From Actinomycetospora lemnae (GTDB taxonomy: Bacteria; Actinomycetota; Actinomycetes; Mycobacteriales; Pseudonocardiaceae), in NCBI RefSeq assembly GCF_028737315.1, contig NZ_JAQZAO010000008.1, positions 124,001-188,000 on the forward strand: a stretch of DNA of 64,000 nt, given 5' to 3'. Positions within the stretch are counted from its first letter, which is position 1, and every line of letters starts with the position of its first letter. A program made the position numbers and the translations under genes. A model generated the notes under the pieces. It did no database searches and was not told the DNA's origin. It worked only from the letters and a program-made list of their open reading frames with translations. Below, piece after piece: positions 8,508 to 16,799 of this stretch.

Positions 8508-9986
8508 TCAGTTGTTCCCCGGCAGCAGCTCGCTCGGAACCAGCTGGGGCGCCCGTGTCGTGGTCGTCTCGCTGGGCTCGGGCTCGTCGGCGGTGCTGCT
8601 CGCCGGCGCCTCGGACGTCGAGGTGGGCGCCTCGTCGCCGGCGGGGGCCTCGGAGGTCGTCGCCGGGGCCTCGCTCGACTCCTCGGCGGGCTCGGCGGTC
8701 CCGAGCACCGAGCCGACGCTGGTGCCCGAGTCGCCGCCGGACAGCGGCGACCCCTTGACCCGCTCGATACCGGTGATCGCCAGCATCGCGATGAGGAAGA
8801 TCAGCAGGGCGGTGGCGCCGAGCAGGGCGTAGCGCCGCCACGGGGTGCGGCGCGGGGGCTCGCCGCCGTCCGGGTCGTCCGGGTCGCCGTCCGGCGGGGG
8901 TCCGCCGGGCGCGCCGACCAGGGCCGTCTCGTCGTCGCCCGCGGTCATCACCGTGGTGCCCGGACCGGTCACCCGGGTGCGGTCGGCGTCGCCGGCGCCG
9001 AAGGCCCGGGTCTCCCCGGCCGGCGCGACGCGGGTGGCGTCGCCGGAACCGATCACCATCGTCGGTTCGTCGTCCGGCGCCGATCCGTCCGACCGGCCAC
9101 CCGCGGACGCGACGACGGCCGTGCGCCCGTCGGCGGGGGTACCGACGGTCCTCGCGTCCCGACGGGCGGCCATCCGCGACCGCACGTGGTGGCGGGTGCG
9201 CTCCACCGAGCGCTGGTACGCCGCGTCCCCGACCGTGGTGATGACGGCCGCGATCCCGGCGCCGACCACCGTGCCGGCCGCGCCACCCATGAAGGACCCC
9301 GCCCCGGCGGTGACGATGGCGGCGAACGCCTGCCCGGACACCTTGGTGACCGACAGACCCGACGCGGCGCCGTCCGCGGTCGCGTCCGCACGACCCGTGG
9401 CGGCGGCGGGCGCCGCACCCGCCCGGTGGCTCGTCGGTGCCGCATCGTCCGCGCCGGACGCGTGACGCGTCGGCGTCTCGAACGGACGCTCCTCGGCCGG
9501 CCCCGCTCCGCGGCCGGGCGCCTCACCCGGTGCCGGACCGGTCTCCGGACGCCCCGGGGCACCGGGCGGTCCCGACGGGCCACGCGAGTCGGACGACCCC
9601 GGGGCGGCGTACGGGCCGGGGGCTCCGGCCGGAGGCCGGCCGGGCGGGCCGGGCGGGCCGGAAGGCGGGAGAGGGCCGGCCGGCTGTCCGGGCGCGCCAC
9701 CGGGGCCTGCGCCGGGACGGCCGTGGGGCCCGGGCTGCGGCGGCGGGCCCTGCCCGGCGGGCGGTCCCGGCGCCCCCTGCGCGGGCCCCTGGGTGCCGGG
9801 CGGACGATGGGCGCCGGGTGGAGGTCCGTAGGCGCCGCGCGGACCCTGCACCCCGGGGCCGGGAGCCTGGTCCTCGGGCCCGGCGGCGTGCCGACCGGCG
9901 GGGGCGTCGTCGGGGTCCGGGCCGGGCGCGGCGTGCCGCCCGCGGCCGGGCCCGGGCGGGCCGGGGGGTCCGGACTGCTCGCTCAT
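8508..9986 (-). CDS. Proline/glycine-rich single-pass membrane protein of unknown function
   Basis: 492 residues from ATG 9986 (MSEQSGPPGPPG), preceded by GAGGGCAGGG. The first ~190 residues are collagen-like Gly-Pro-rich low complexity. A small-residue hydrophobic stretch follows (AAIVTAGAGSFMGGAAGTVV, continuing to GDAAY). Then a polar region has repeated ATRV/TTVM/TALV phrases, a transmembrane helix near residue 390 (LLGATALLIFLIAMLAITG), and a Ser/Thr/Glu-rich extracellular tail. The middle resembles FHA/kinase-associated actinobacterial proteins only in style, and no enzymatic domain is seen. Function unknown; surface or division roles would be guesses. Confidence 0.7.
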   Translation of the reverse strand: MSEQSGPPGPPGPGRGRHAAPGPDPDDAPAGRHAAGPEDQAPGPGVQGPRGAYGPPPGAHRPPGTQGPAQGAPGPPAGQGPPPQPGPHGRPGAGPGGAPGQPAGPLPPSGPPGPPGRPPAGAPGPYAAPGSSDSRGPSGPPGAPGRPETGPAPGEAPGRGAGPAEERPFETPTRHASGADDAAPTSHRAGAAPAAATGRADATADGAASGLSVTKVSGQAFAAIVTAGAGSFMGGAAGTVVGAGIAAVITTVGDAAYQRSVERTRHHVRSRMAARRDARTVGTPADGRTAVVASAGGRSDGSAPDDEPTMVIGSGDATRVAPAGETRAFGAGDADRTRVTGPGTTVMTAGDDETALVGAPGGPPPDGDPDDPDGGEPPRRTPWRRYALLGATALLIFLIAMLAITGIERVKGSPLSGGDSGTSVGSVLGTAEPAEESSEAPATTSEAPAGDEAPTSTSEAPASSTADEPEPSETTTTRAPQLVPSELLPGNN

Positions 9987-10144
9987 CCCTGCCCTCGCTG
10001 ACCTCGACAACCGGCCCGCCGGCGCCGGGCGGACCGGGTCCAACCCTGCCCCACGGCCCTCGGGCGCTGCGGTCGGGGGCCCGGGAGGCCACCGGTCCGG
10101 GACCTCCGCAGGGGGTCACGCACGGGGTCGGGGGCCTCGCGGGA

Positions 10145-10315
10145 TCAGTCGCCCGAGCGCCGGTGGCGGCCGCCGTTGCCGCGGAGCATCACGGGCCGGG
10201 CGGGACGCTCGTCGCCCCCGGCGGCCGCGTCCGCGCGGAACGCGCGACGCTCGACGCCTCGGTCGGCACGACCGAACGCCCGGCGGACTTCCTCGTAGAT
10301 CGGCGTCTGCGTCAT
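10145..10315 (-). CDS. Small basic protein, 56 aa
   Basis: An ATG at 10315 opens MTQTPIYEEVRRAFGRAD and runs 56 residues to a TGA at 10145, ending GNGGRHRRSGD. The N-terminal MTQTPIY pattern resembles short conserved actinobacterial proteins of unknown function. It lies in the 560-bp gap between the Pro/Gly-rich protein gene and the sulfite-oxidase-like gene. The ribosome site is weak, so the call rests on the composition and the N-terminal pattern. The rest of the gap (9987-10144 and 10316-10544) holds nothing I can identify. Confidence 0.5.
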   Translation of the reverse strand: MTQTPIYEEVRRAFGRADRGVERRAFRADAAAGGDERPARPVMLRGNGGRHRRSGD

Positions 10316-10544
10316 GTGGGCACCCTACGACTCCGGCCGGGGGCGCCGACGGGCACTCCAACGATCCTTCTGGAGGCTTCCGAACCCGCTCCGAGCAGGG
10401 CACACGACGCCACCGGCCGGGTGGTCCGCGATCTTCGGCACCGAGTCCGAGGGGTCCGGTCACGAACCCGACAGCGAGGTCCACCCGGTCGGATCAACGG
10501 GCCCCGGACGGTCCTCACCCCCCGTCGCCGACCCCCGGAGAACC

Positions 10545-11633
10545 ATGACCACCCAGCCGGTCGAGCTGACCGTCCACTCGTCGCAGCCGTACAACGCAGA
10601 GCCGCCGCGGAGCGCGCTCGCCGACCACGACCTCACCCCCCTCGACGCCTTCTACCACCGCAACCACGCCCCGGAACGACCGCGGATCGACCCCGCGACG
10701 TGGACGCTGCGGGTCGACGGGATGGTCGAGCGGCCGGCGACGTTCTCGCTCGGCGCGCTGCGCGAGCGGTTCCGCGAGCACACCGAGGTCGTGACGCTGC
10801 AGTGCGCGGGCAACCGGCGCGCGGGGCTCATGGCGGTGGCCGACCTGCCCGGCGAGACGCCGTGGGGTCCGGGCGCCACCGGCACCGCACGGTGGGCCGG
10901 CGTGCGCCTGGCCGACGTGCTGCGCGAGGTGGGCGTCGAGCCCGGCGCGAGCGACGTCGTCCTCGCCGGCGCCGACCTCCCGGAGGAGTCCGACGGCGGG
11001 CCCTACGAGGTCTCGGTCCCGCTGGAGAAGGCGCTGGCGCCGGAGGTGCTGCTGGCGTGGTCGATGGACGACGCGCCGCTGCCCGCGGCGCACGGCGCCC
11101 CGGTACGCGTCGTCGTCCCCGGCTGGATCGGGGCGCGCAGCGTCAAGTGGCTCGAGCGCGTCACCGTCACCGACGGGCCCTCGCACGGCCACCACCAGGC
11201 CGTCGCGTACCGACTGCTGCCCGCGGACGCGTCCCCCGCGCCGGGCCGCGGCGTGCCCCTCGGACCGATCGCCGTGAACGCCGACGTCCTCGCCCCCGAC
11301 GACGACGCCGAGGTCGCGGCCGGCCCGGTCCGCGTCTCCGGCTACGCGTTGGCCGGCGGGGAGCGCACCGTCGTGCGCGTCGACGTCTCCGTCGACGGCG
11401 GGGCGACCTGGCGGCAGGCGGACCTCGAGCCGCAGGCCGGCCGCTGGAGCTGGCGGCTCTGGCACACCGAGCTGGACCTGCCCGCCGGCACGACCCGGGT
11501 CACCGCGCGGGCGTGGGACTCCGCCGCCGGCGTGCAGCCCGCGGATCCCGCCGAGCTGTGGAACCCGAAGGGCTACGTGAACAACGCCTGGGCGCACGTG
11601 ACGTTGCACGCGTCCGCCCGCGACGACGGGTGA
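10545..11633 (+). CDS. Sulfite-oxidase-type molybdopterin oxidoreductase
   Basis: 362 residues from ATG 10545 with CCGGAGAACC before it. The molybdenum-ligand Cys is C87 in VVTLQCAGNRR, followed by GTARWAGVRLADVL and the cofactor region VRVVVPGWIGARSVKWLERV. The C-terminal half is the Ig-like dimerisation domain (VRVDVSVDGGATWRQADL). There is no signal peptide, so it is probably cytoplasmic, unlike many secreted SorA proteins. It would oxidise sulfite or a related oxyanion with an unknown electron acceptor; no cytochrome gene is adjacent. Small membrane-protein genes follow. Confidence 0.9.
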   Translation: MTTQPVELTVHSSQPYNAEPPRSALADHDLTPLDAFYHRNHAPERPRIDPATWTLRVDGMVERPATFSLGALRERFREHTEVVTLQCAGNRRAGLMAVADLPGETPWGPGATGTARWAGVRLADVLREVGVEPGASDVVLAGADLPEESDGGPYEVSVPLEKALAPEVLLAWSMDDAPLPAAHGAPVRVVVPGWIGARSVKWLERVTVTDGPSHGHHQAVAYRLLPADASPAPGRGVPLGPIAVNADVLAPDDDAEVAAGPVRVSGYALAGGERTVVRVDVSVDGGATWRQADLEPQAGRWSWRLWHTELDLPAGTTRVTARAWDSAAGVQPADPAELWNPKGYVNNAWAHVTLHASARDDG

Positions 11634-11690
11634 GCGGACGCGCACCGGGCATCCGCCGGGGTCCCGACGAGGTGACCCCGGAGGTACCCC

Positions 11691-11858
11691 TTGAGCTCGA
11701 CGAAACGCCGCCCGTCCATCGGTGTCCTGGTGGGCGTGCTGGTGGCCGCGCTGGTCGTCCTGGCCATCGTGCTGTTCCTGCTGGCGCAGAACCAGGCGGC
11801 GCCCACGAGTCCGCAGACCAACGGCATGATCGCGCTGCTCGCCCCCGCCCTGCTCTGA
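11691..11858 (+). CDS. Small single-pass membrane protein, 55 aa
   Basis: A TTG start at 11691 stands 6 bases after GGAGG and opens MSSTKRRPSIG, then one strongly hydrophobic helix (VLVAALVVLAIVLFLLAQNQ) and a short polar tail ending GMIALLAPALL. Positive residues before the helix predict an inside N-terminus. Short actinobacterial proteins with a KRR-helix-NQ plan are often found near DUF202 genes, which follow here. Function unknown. Confidence 0.6.
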   Translation: MSSTKRRPSIGVLVGVLVAALVVLAIVLFLLAQNQAAPTSPQTNGMIALLAPALL

Positions 11859-11915
11859 CCCCGTCGACCCGGCACCATGCGCGGGTCAGCGTGCGTGTCA
11901 CCGGAGGGAGGGCCC

Positions 11916-12269
11916 GTGCCGGGCGACGACGAGGAGCACGAACCGGACTACCGGTTCACGCTCGCCAACGAGCGGACGTTCCTCGCGTGGCTGCGCACGT
12001 CGCTCTCCCTGCTGGCGGCCGGGGTGGCCGTCGTGCAGCTGCTGCCCGAGTTCGCCGTGCCGGGCACGCGCGGGGTGGTCGGCGGCCTGCTCGCGGCGCT
12101 GGCCGTCGTGACCGCTGCCGGCGGGGTCCTGCGCTGGCGCGGGGTGGAGGCCGCCATCCGCCGGGGGCGCCCGCTGCCCCGCCAGCGCCTGCCCTGGGTG
12201 CTCGCCGCCGGGCTCGTCGTCCTCGCCCTGTTCGGGCTGGTGCTCGTGGCCCTGCGGACAGCGGCGTGA
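11916..12269 (+). CDS. DUF202 (YidH-like) membrane protein
   Basis: 117 residues from GTG 11916, after GGAGGGAG. The DUF202 hallmark ANERTFLAWLRTSLSLLA is at residues ~16-33 at the start of the first helix; two further helices follow. It overlaps the next gene, also DUF202, by a GTGA start/stop. Paired DUF202 genes are common in actinobacteria; their role is unknown. Confidence 0.88.
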   Translation: MPGDDEEHEPDYRFTLANERTFLAWLRTSLSLLAAGVAVVQLLPEFAVPGTRGVVGGLLAALAVVTAAGGVLRWRGVEAAIRRGRPLPRQRLPWVLAAGLVVLALFGLVLVALRTAA

Positions 12270-12586
12270 CCTCCCCGTCCGACGCCGGGCTCCAGGCCGA
12301 GCGCACCGGTCTCGCGTGGAGCCGGACCTCGCTGGGCGTCGCCGCGAACGCGGTGCTGCTCGCGGTCCGTGAGCTCACCCACGACGGTCTCGGTCCCTCG
12401 CTCGTGCTCGCGGTCGCCGCGAGCGTCCTCGCCGTCGTCGTCGCCCTCTACGGGCGCCGCCGCACCCTGCGCCTGCGGCACGCCCCCTTGCCCTCGCCGC
12501 TGGCCGCCGACCGCGCGGTGCCGTTGCTCGGGGGCGCGGTGGCGCTGCTGGCGCTGGTCACCGGGGTGGTACTGGCGCTGCGGTAG
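12266..12586 (+). CDS. DUF202 membrane protein
   Basis: 106 residues from GTG 12266, coupled to the upstream DUF202 gene. It carries the variant motif AERTGLAWSRTSLGVAANA followed by three hydrophobic helices. Two adjacent, diverged DUF202 proteins suggest a heteromeric membrane complex (inference). Its last 29 bases overlap the convergent DMT transporter gene. Confidence 0.88.
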   Translation: MTSPSDAGLQAERTGLAWSRTSLGVAANAVLLAVRELTHDGLGPSLVLAVAASVLAVVVALYGRRRTLRLRHAPLPSPLAADRAVPLLGGAVALLALVTGVVLALR

Positions 12587-13469
12587 CCGCGGCGAGCTCC
12601 CGGCGCTGCTCGGGCGTGGGACCCGCGCGGATGAGCACGACCAGGCCGACGAGCGCGACGACCGCGCACACCGACGCCAGCGCCGCGCCGGCCGCGCCGA
12701 GGGTGTAGCGCTCCCCCAGCACGACGATGCCGATCGCCGCCGCCGCGGCCTGGTCGACGGTGATCTGGGTGGCGAGCCCGGCGTCGAGGCCGCCGTCGCG
12801 GAAGGCGGTCTGGATCAGCAGGATCGACGCCACCGGCAGCACGAGCGCCGCCGCCACCACCACGCCGACGAGCCACCACGAGCGGTCGTCGGCGATCAGC
12901 TGGATGATCAGGCGCACCAGGCCCGACGTCGCCCCCGCGCACAGCCCGGAGGCCGCCGCACGGATCACCGCCCGGACCACCGGGCGGCCCTTCGCCCCCG
13001 CGGCGGCGAGCAGGGCGGACGCGACGAGGACCACCGCCACCGCGCCGAGCACGACCGTGGCCGACGGGGTCCGGGACGGCGGCCCGTGCGCGGCGAGGGA
13101 GAGCAGCCCGACGAGGCCGACGACGAGCACCACCGCGCCGACCCACTCCCCCGGGCGGATCCGCCGCTTCTCCAGCCACGAGTCCAGCGGCAGCGCGAGG
13201 ATCAGGGTGGTCACGCCGATCGGCTGCACCAGCGTGATCGAGCCGAACCCCAGCGCGCCGACGTGGATGATCGCGCCGGCGACCATGCAGGCCACGCCGC
13301 CCCACCACCACCGCCGGCGCAGCAGCGCCCCGAAGAACCGCCAGCCGCCCGACGTCTCGACGGGCTCGGACGCGCGCGCCGTCTCGCGCCGCTGCAGGGC
13401 CGCGGAGAAGGCGTAGGCGACGACCGAGCACAGCGCCAGGGCGACGGCCACCGTGGGGTTGCTGGTCAC
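12558..13469 (-). CDS. DMT (EamA/NIPA-like) family multi-helix transporter
   Basis: 303 residues with nine to ten hydrophobic helices. Two similar halves are visible: FGSITLVQPIGVTTLILALP in the first and AGLATQITVDQAAAAAIGIV in the second, with the cytoplasmic loop WLEKRRIRPGEWVGA. Starts at GTG 13469. The pattern fits actinobacterial DMT proteins distantly related to NIPA magnesium transporters; the substrate is unknown. Convergent overlap with the DUF202 gene. Confidence 0.8.
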   Translation of the reverse strand: MTSNPTVAVALALCSVVAYAFSAALQRRETARASEPVETSGGWRFFGALLRRRWWWGGVACMVAGAIIHVGALGFGSITLVQPIGVTTLILALPLDSWLEKRRIRPGEWVGAVVLVVGLVGLLSLAAHGPPSRTPSATVVLGAVAVVLVASALLAAAGAKGRPVVRAVIRAAASGLCAGATSGLVRLIIQLIADDRSWWLVGVVVAAALVLPVASILLIQTAFRDGGLDAGLATQITVDQAAAAAIGIVVLGERYTLGAAGAALASVCAVVALVGLVVLIRAGPTPEQRRELAAATAAPVPPR

Positions 13470-13522
13470 GCGCGCTCACGCTCGATCGGGGCCGGCATCA
13501 CGGCTCCAGTCCTACCCGGACG

Positions 13523-14767
13523 TCAGCGGACGAACGCGCTGTGACCCGTGATCGCCTTGCCGACGATCAACGTGTTCATCTCGCGGGTGCCCTCGAAGGA
13601 GTAGAGCGCCTCGGCGTCCGCGAAGTAGCGGGCGACGCCGTTGCCGAGGATGACCCCGTTGCCGCCGACGAGCTGGCGGGCCCACGCGACGGTCTCGCGC
13701 ATCCGGCTCGCGCAGAACTCCTTGGCCAGCGCCGAGTGCGCGTCCGAGCCGCGCCCGGCGTCGAGGAGCTGGGCGTTGCGCGACGCCATGCCGAGCGAGG
13801 CGGTGACGTTGCCCAGCATCTGCACGAGCAGCTCCTGCATGAGCTGGAACCCCGCGATCGGGCGCCCGAACTGCTCGCGCTGCCGCGCGTAGGACAGCGC
13901 GAGCTCGTAGGCCGCCATCTGCGTACCGGTCGCGCCCCAGGACGCGTTGCCGCGCGTGACCCGCAGGACCCCGCCCGCGTCGGCGAAGGTGCCGGCGCCC
14001 CCGGCGAGCCGGTCCTCGTCGGGGACCCGCACGCCGCGCAGGGCGATGTCGGCGTTCTGGACGATGCGCAGCGCGGTCTTGCCCTCGATCTTCGCGATCG
14101 TCATGCCCTCGGCGTCACCGGGGACGACGAACCCGCGGACCTCGTTCGTCTCGAGGTCCCGCGCCCAGATGACGATGACGTCGGCGAACGGCGCGTTGCC
14201 GATCCAGCGCTTGTCGCCCTCGAGCACCCAGTGGTCGCCGTCGCGGCGCGCCGTGGTCTCCATGCCGCCCGCGACGTCGGACCCCCCGTGCGGCTCGGTG
14301 AGCCCGAACGCGCCGATCGTCTCCATCCGCGCCATCGCCGGCAGCCAGCGCTGCCGCTGCTCCTCGGTTCCGCCCGCCCAGATCGAGCCCATGGCGAGCC
14401 CCGTGTGGATGCCGAAGAAGCTGTTCACCGACGGGTCGACGCGTGCGATCTCGGCGTGCAGGAAACCGGTGAAGACGCGGCGCGCGGGCTCGTCGCCCAT
14501 CCCGGCGAGGCCGTAGGGCAGGCCGGCGAGGTCGAGCTCGGCGAACCCCTTGACCAGCTGCATCGGGAACTCCGCGCGCTCCCACGCGTCGTCGACCAGC
14601 GGCGCGACGTCGCGCGCCAGGTACGACCGCAGCCGGCGCAGCGTCGCGACCTCGTCGCCGGTGAGCAGGTCGGCGTAGTCGTAGAAGTCGGCGATCGCGT
14701 CCCGGTCCGGGTCGAGGTCGAGCGCGGGCCGCGGCAGGGCGGAGAAGTCGGACGGGAGCTCGGGCAT
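13523..14767 (-). CDS. Acyl-CoA dehydrogenase (glutaryl-CoA dehydrogenase-like)
   Basis: 414 residues from ATG 14767 (MPELPSDFSALPRP); an upstream in-frame start adds 27 residues without a clear ribosome site. FAD/substrate signatures are IGAFGLTEPHGGSDVAGG and the C-terminal QLVGGNGVILGNGVARYFAD with YSFEGTREMN, where the Glu of EGTRE is in the position of the catalytic base of the glutaryl-CoA dehydrogenase class. The family oxidises an acyl-CoA to the 2-enoyl-CoA and passes electrons to ETF. Divergent from the beta-sandwich gene; a palindrome stands in the shared promoter. Confidence 0.9.
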   Translation of the reverse strand: MPELPSDFSALPRPALDLDPDRDAIADFYDYADLLTGDEVATLRRLRSYLARDVAPLVDDAWERAEFPMQLVKGFAELDLAGLPYGLAGMGDEPARRVFTGFLHAEIARVDPSVNSFFGIHTGLAMGSIWAGGTEEQRQRWLPAMARMETIGAFGLTEPHGGSDVAGGMETTARRDGDHWVLEGDKRWIGNAPFADVIVIWARDLETNEVRGFVVPGDAEGMTIAKIEGKTALRIVQNADIALRGVRVPDEDRLAGGAGTFADAGGVLRVTRGNASWGATGTQMAAYELALSYARQREQFGRPIAGFQLMQELLVQMLGNVTASLGMASRNAQLLDAGRGSDAHSALAKEFCASRMRETVAWARQLVGGNGVILGNGVARYFADAEALYSFEGTREMNTLIVGKAITGHSAFVR

Positions 14768-14832
14768 GTCCCCACCCTGGCGCGCGACGGCGGGGTCTGC
14801 CATCCGATCACCGACGCGCTGTCGCCAGATGA

Positions 14833-14851
14833 TGCTTGTACTATCCAAGCA
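14833..14851. promoter_or_regulatory. Candidate operator in divergent promoter
   Basis: TGCTTGTACTATCCAAGCA: perfect 6-bp arms (TGCTTG/CAAGCA) separated by 7 bp, with a TACTAT -10-like element inside on the plus strand. It lies between the divergent acyl-CoA dehydrogenase and beta-sandwich genes. Which regulator binds is unknown. Confidence 0.4.
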
Positions 14852-14973
14852 ATGCGGCGAACGGCCCTCACGGTGGAGGGACCGCCCGGGCGGCCGGGTG
14901 CGCGAGCGGTGGACGATGGACGTGGGGCCGGCCCCGGCGGCGCCCCGCGCTGCGGGCAGAGAGGTGGACGTCG

Positions 14974-15954
14974 GTGGACGGACAGGAACCGATCATGATC
15001 TTCGGTCGGGTGACCCGCAGCGACGGTGCGCCGGTGCCCGGCGCGGCGCTGACGCTGTGCGACCTCTCCGGTGACCAGCTCGACCGCGCCGCCGCCGACG
15101 ACGGCGGGCACTACCAGCTCGTGCCGCCGACCGGCGGGACCTACCTCGTCATCTGCGCCTCGTCGACCCACCAGCCGCAGGCCTCGCTCGTCGCCGTGGC
15201 CGACCGGCCGCTGCGCCACGACGTGGGCCTCGCGGGCGGCGGGGCCTCGCTGGGCGGCACCGTGGGGGTGCGCCACGGCAGTGCTCCCCCCGGCACCAAC
15301 GGCGACGGGTCGGGCGTCAGCGGCTGGGGCGACGTGGTGCTGACCCTCACCGACGTGCGCGGCACCGTCGTCGCCGTGACCCGCTCGGGCCCCGACGGCA
15401 CCTACCGCTTCGCCGACCTCACCGAGGGCACCTACACGCTGACGGCCGCCGCCGCGCGCCTCACGCCCGTCGCCGAGACCGTCCGCGTGCCCGCCGAGGG
15501 CCACGTGACCCACGACGTCGCCCTCGCGACCCGCACCCGGCTGCACGGCACCGTGCGCTCCGCCGGCGCCGGCCGTCCGGTCGCCGAGGCCCTCGCGACG
15601 CTGGTCAGCGAGGACGGGCACGTCGTCGGCTCGCGCGTCACCGGCGAGGACGGGTCGTTCCGCTTCGACGACGTCCCGCACGGCGTCTACACGATCACCG
15701 CGAGCGGCTACGCCCCGGTGGCCTCGGAGATCGAGATCGGCCCCGGGCACCCGTCGGACGTCGTGCTGAACCTCGTGCCGCCGGCCGTGGACGGTGCCGG
15801 CGGGTCGCCCGCCCGTCCCGACGCCCCGCGGGGCGACGACGGGGCGATGGCGGGCAACGGGTTCCCGGACGGCTTCGCGGGCGGGCGCCACGGTCACCAC
15901 CTCGAGTCCGACGACGCGACCGAGCCGCGGACGCAGTCCGGCGAGCGCTGGTGA
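14974..15954 (+). CDS. Tandem carboxypeptidase-regulatory-like (Ig-like) repeat protein
   Basis: 326 residues from GTG 14974, 9 bases after GAGAGG; ATG 14995 is an alternative. It consists of three beta-sandwich repeats of ~75-100 residues: IFGRVTRSDGAPVPG to RPLRHDVGL, then GDVVLTLTDVRGT to GHVTHDVAL, then RLHGTVRSAGAGRPV to HPSDVVLNL. Each has the DG-Y/F-x-F turn and a GxY strand (GTYLVICAS, GTYTLTAAA, GVYTITASG). The tail is disordered and His/Gly-rich. No signal peptide or membrane anchor is seen, odd for a fold common in secreted proteins. It overlaps the YceI gene by GTGA. A scaffold or ligand-binding role is a guess. Confidence 0.82.
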   Translation: MDGQEPIMIFGRVTRSDGAPVPGAALTLCDLSGDQLDRAAADDGGHYQLVPPTGGTYLVICASSTHQPQASLVAVADRPLRHDVGLAGGGASLGGTVGVRHGSAPPGTNGDGSGVSGWGDVVLTLTDVRGTVVAVTRSGPDGTYRFADLTEGTYTLTAAAARLTPVAETVRVPAEGHVTHDVALATRTRLHGTVRSAGAGRPVAEALATLVSEDGHVVGSRVTGEDGSFRFDDVPHGVYTITASGYAPVASEIEIGPGHPSDVVLNLVPPAVDGAGGSPARPDAPRGDDGAMAGNGFPDGFAGGRHGHHLESDDATEPRTQSGERW

Positions 15955-16790
15955 CGGCCGACCCCGCCCGCGGCGCCGGGGTGACGGCGACGCCACGCGG
16001 CGGCTGGGTGCGCGGCGCAGCGGTGACCAGCGACGGCTGGCCGGTGCCGTTCGCGGTGGTCACGGTGATCGACGCGTCCGGCCACCAGGTCGGCGGCACC
16101 GCGGTCGGCGGCGACGGGTCGTTCCTGGTCGAGGGGCTGCCCGAGGGCCCGGCAACGGTGATCACCTCGGCGGTCGGGCACACGCCGGCCGCGCGGCCGC
16201 TGTCGGCTCCGGGCGACCTCGGCCGGGTGGTGCTGACGCGCACGGGCGCGCTCGGCCTTCCGGCACCGGGTCGCTGGGACATCGACCCGGTGCACTCGCG
16301 GATCGCGGCGTCGGCGTTCCACCTCGGCATCACCAAGGTGCACGGGCGGCTGCGCCGCTTCTCCGGGGCGATCGAGATGGGCACCGACCTCGCGAGCACC
16401 CGCGTCCACGCCGCCATCGACCCCGCCAGCGTCGACACCGACGACGAGACCCGCGACCAGCACCTGCGCGCCGGCGACTTCCTCGACGTCGTCGCGTTCC
16501 CGCGGATCGAGTTCACCTCGACCGCGGTCGTCGGCCACACCCCCGACCACTGGACGATGCACGGCGACCTCGTGCTCAAGGGCGTGCGCAACACCGTCGC
16601 CCTCGACGTCGTCTACCACGGCGCGGGCCCCGACCTCTGGGGCTGCGAGCGCGCCGGCTTCTCGGCGACGACCCAGCTCTCCCGCGACGACTTCGACATC
16701 CACTGGAACCAGTCGGTCATCGCCGGGATCTTCGCCGTCGGCCGGACCCTGCGGATCGAGATCGACATCGAGGCCGTGCGGGCGGCCTGA
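15951..16790 (+). CDS. YceI-like lipocalin-fold protein with N-terminal Ig-like domain
   Basis: 279 residues. Residues ~15-95 are a carboxypeptidase-regulatory-like domain (GWPVPFAVVTVIDASGHQVG). From ~105 on it is YceI: GRWDIDPVHSRIAASAFHLG split at the WDIDPVHS landmark, DFLDVVAFPRIEFTS, GDLVLKGVRNTVALDV, and FSATTQLSRDDFDIHWN. YceI proteins bind polyisoprenoid-type lipids and are usually periplasmic; here there is no signal peptide. GTG 15951 overlaps the upstream stop, so both beta-sandwich proteins are co-translated. The substrate is unknown. Confidence 0.9.
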   Translation: MTADPARGAGVTATPRGGWVRGAAVTSDGWPVPFAVVTVIDASGHQVGGTAVGGDGSFLVEGLPEGPATVITSAVGHTPAARPLSAPGDLGRVVLTRTGALGLPAPGRWDIDPVHSRIAASAFHLGITKVHGRLRRFSGAIEMGTDLASTRVHAAIDPASVDTDDETRDQHLRAGDFLDVVAFPRIEFTSTAVVGHTPDHWTMHGDLVLKGVRNTVALDVVYHGAGPDLWGCERAGFSATTQLSRDDFDIHWNQSVIAGIFAVGRTLRIEIDIEAVRAA

Positions 16791-16799
16791 GCCGCGCCC

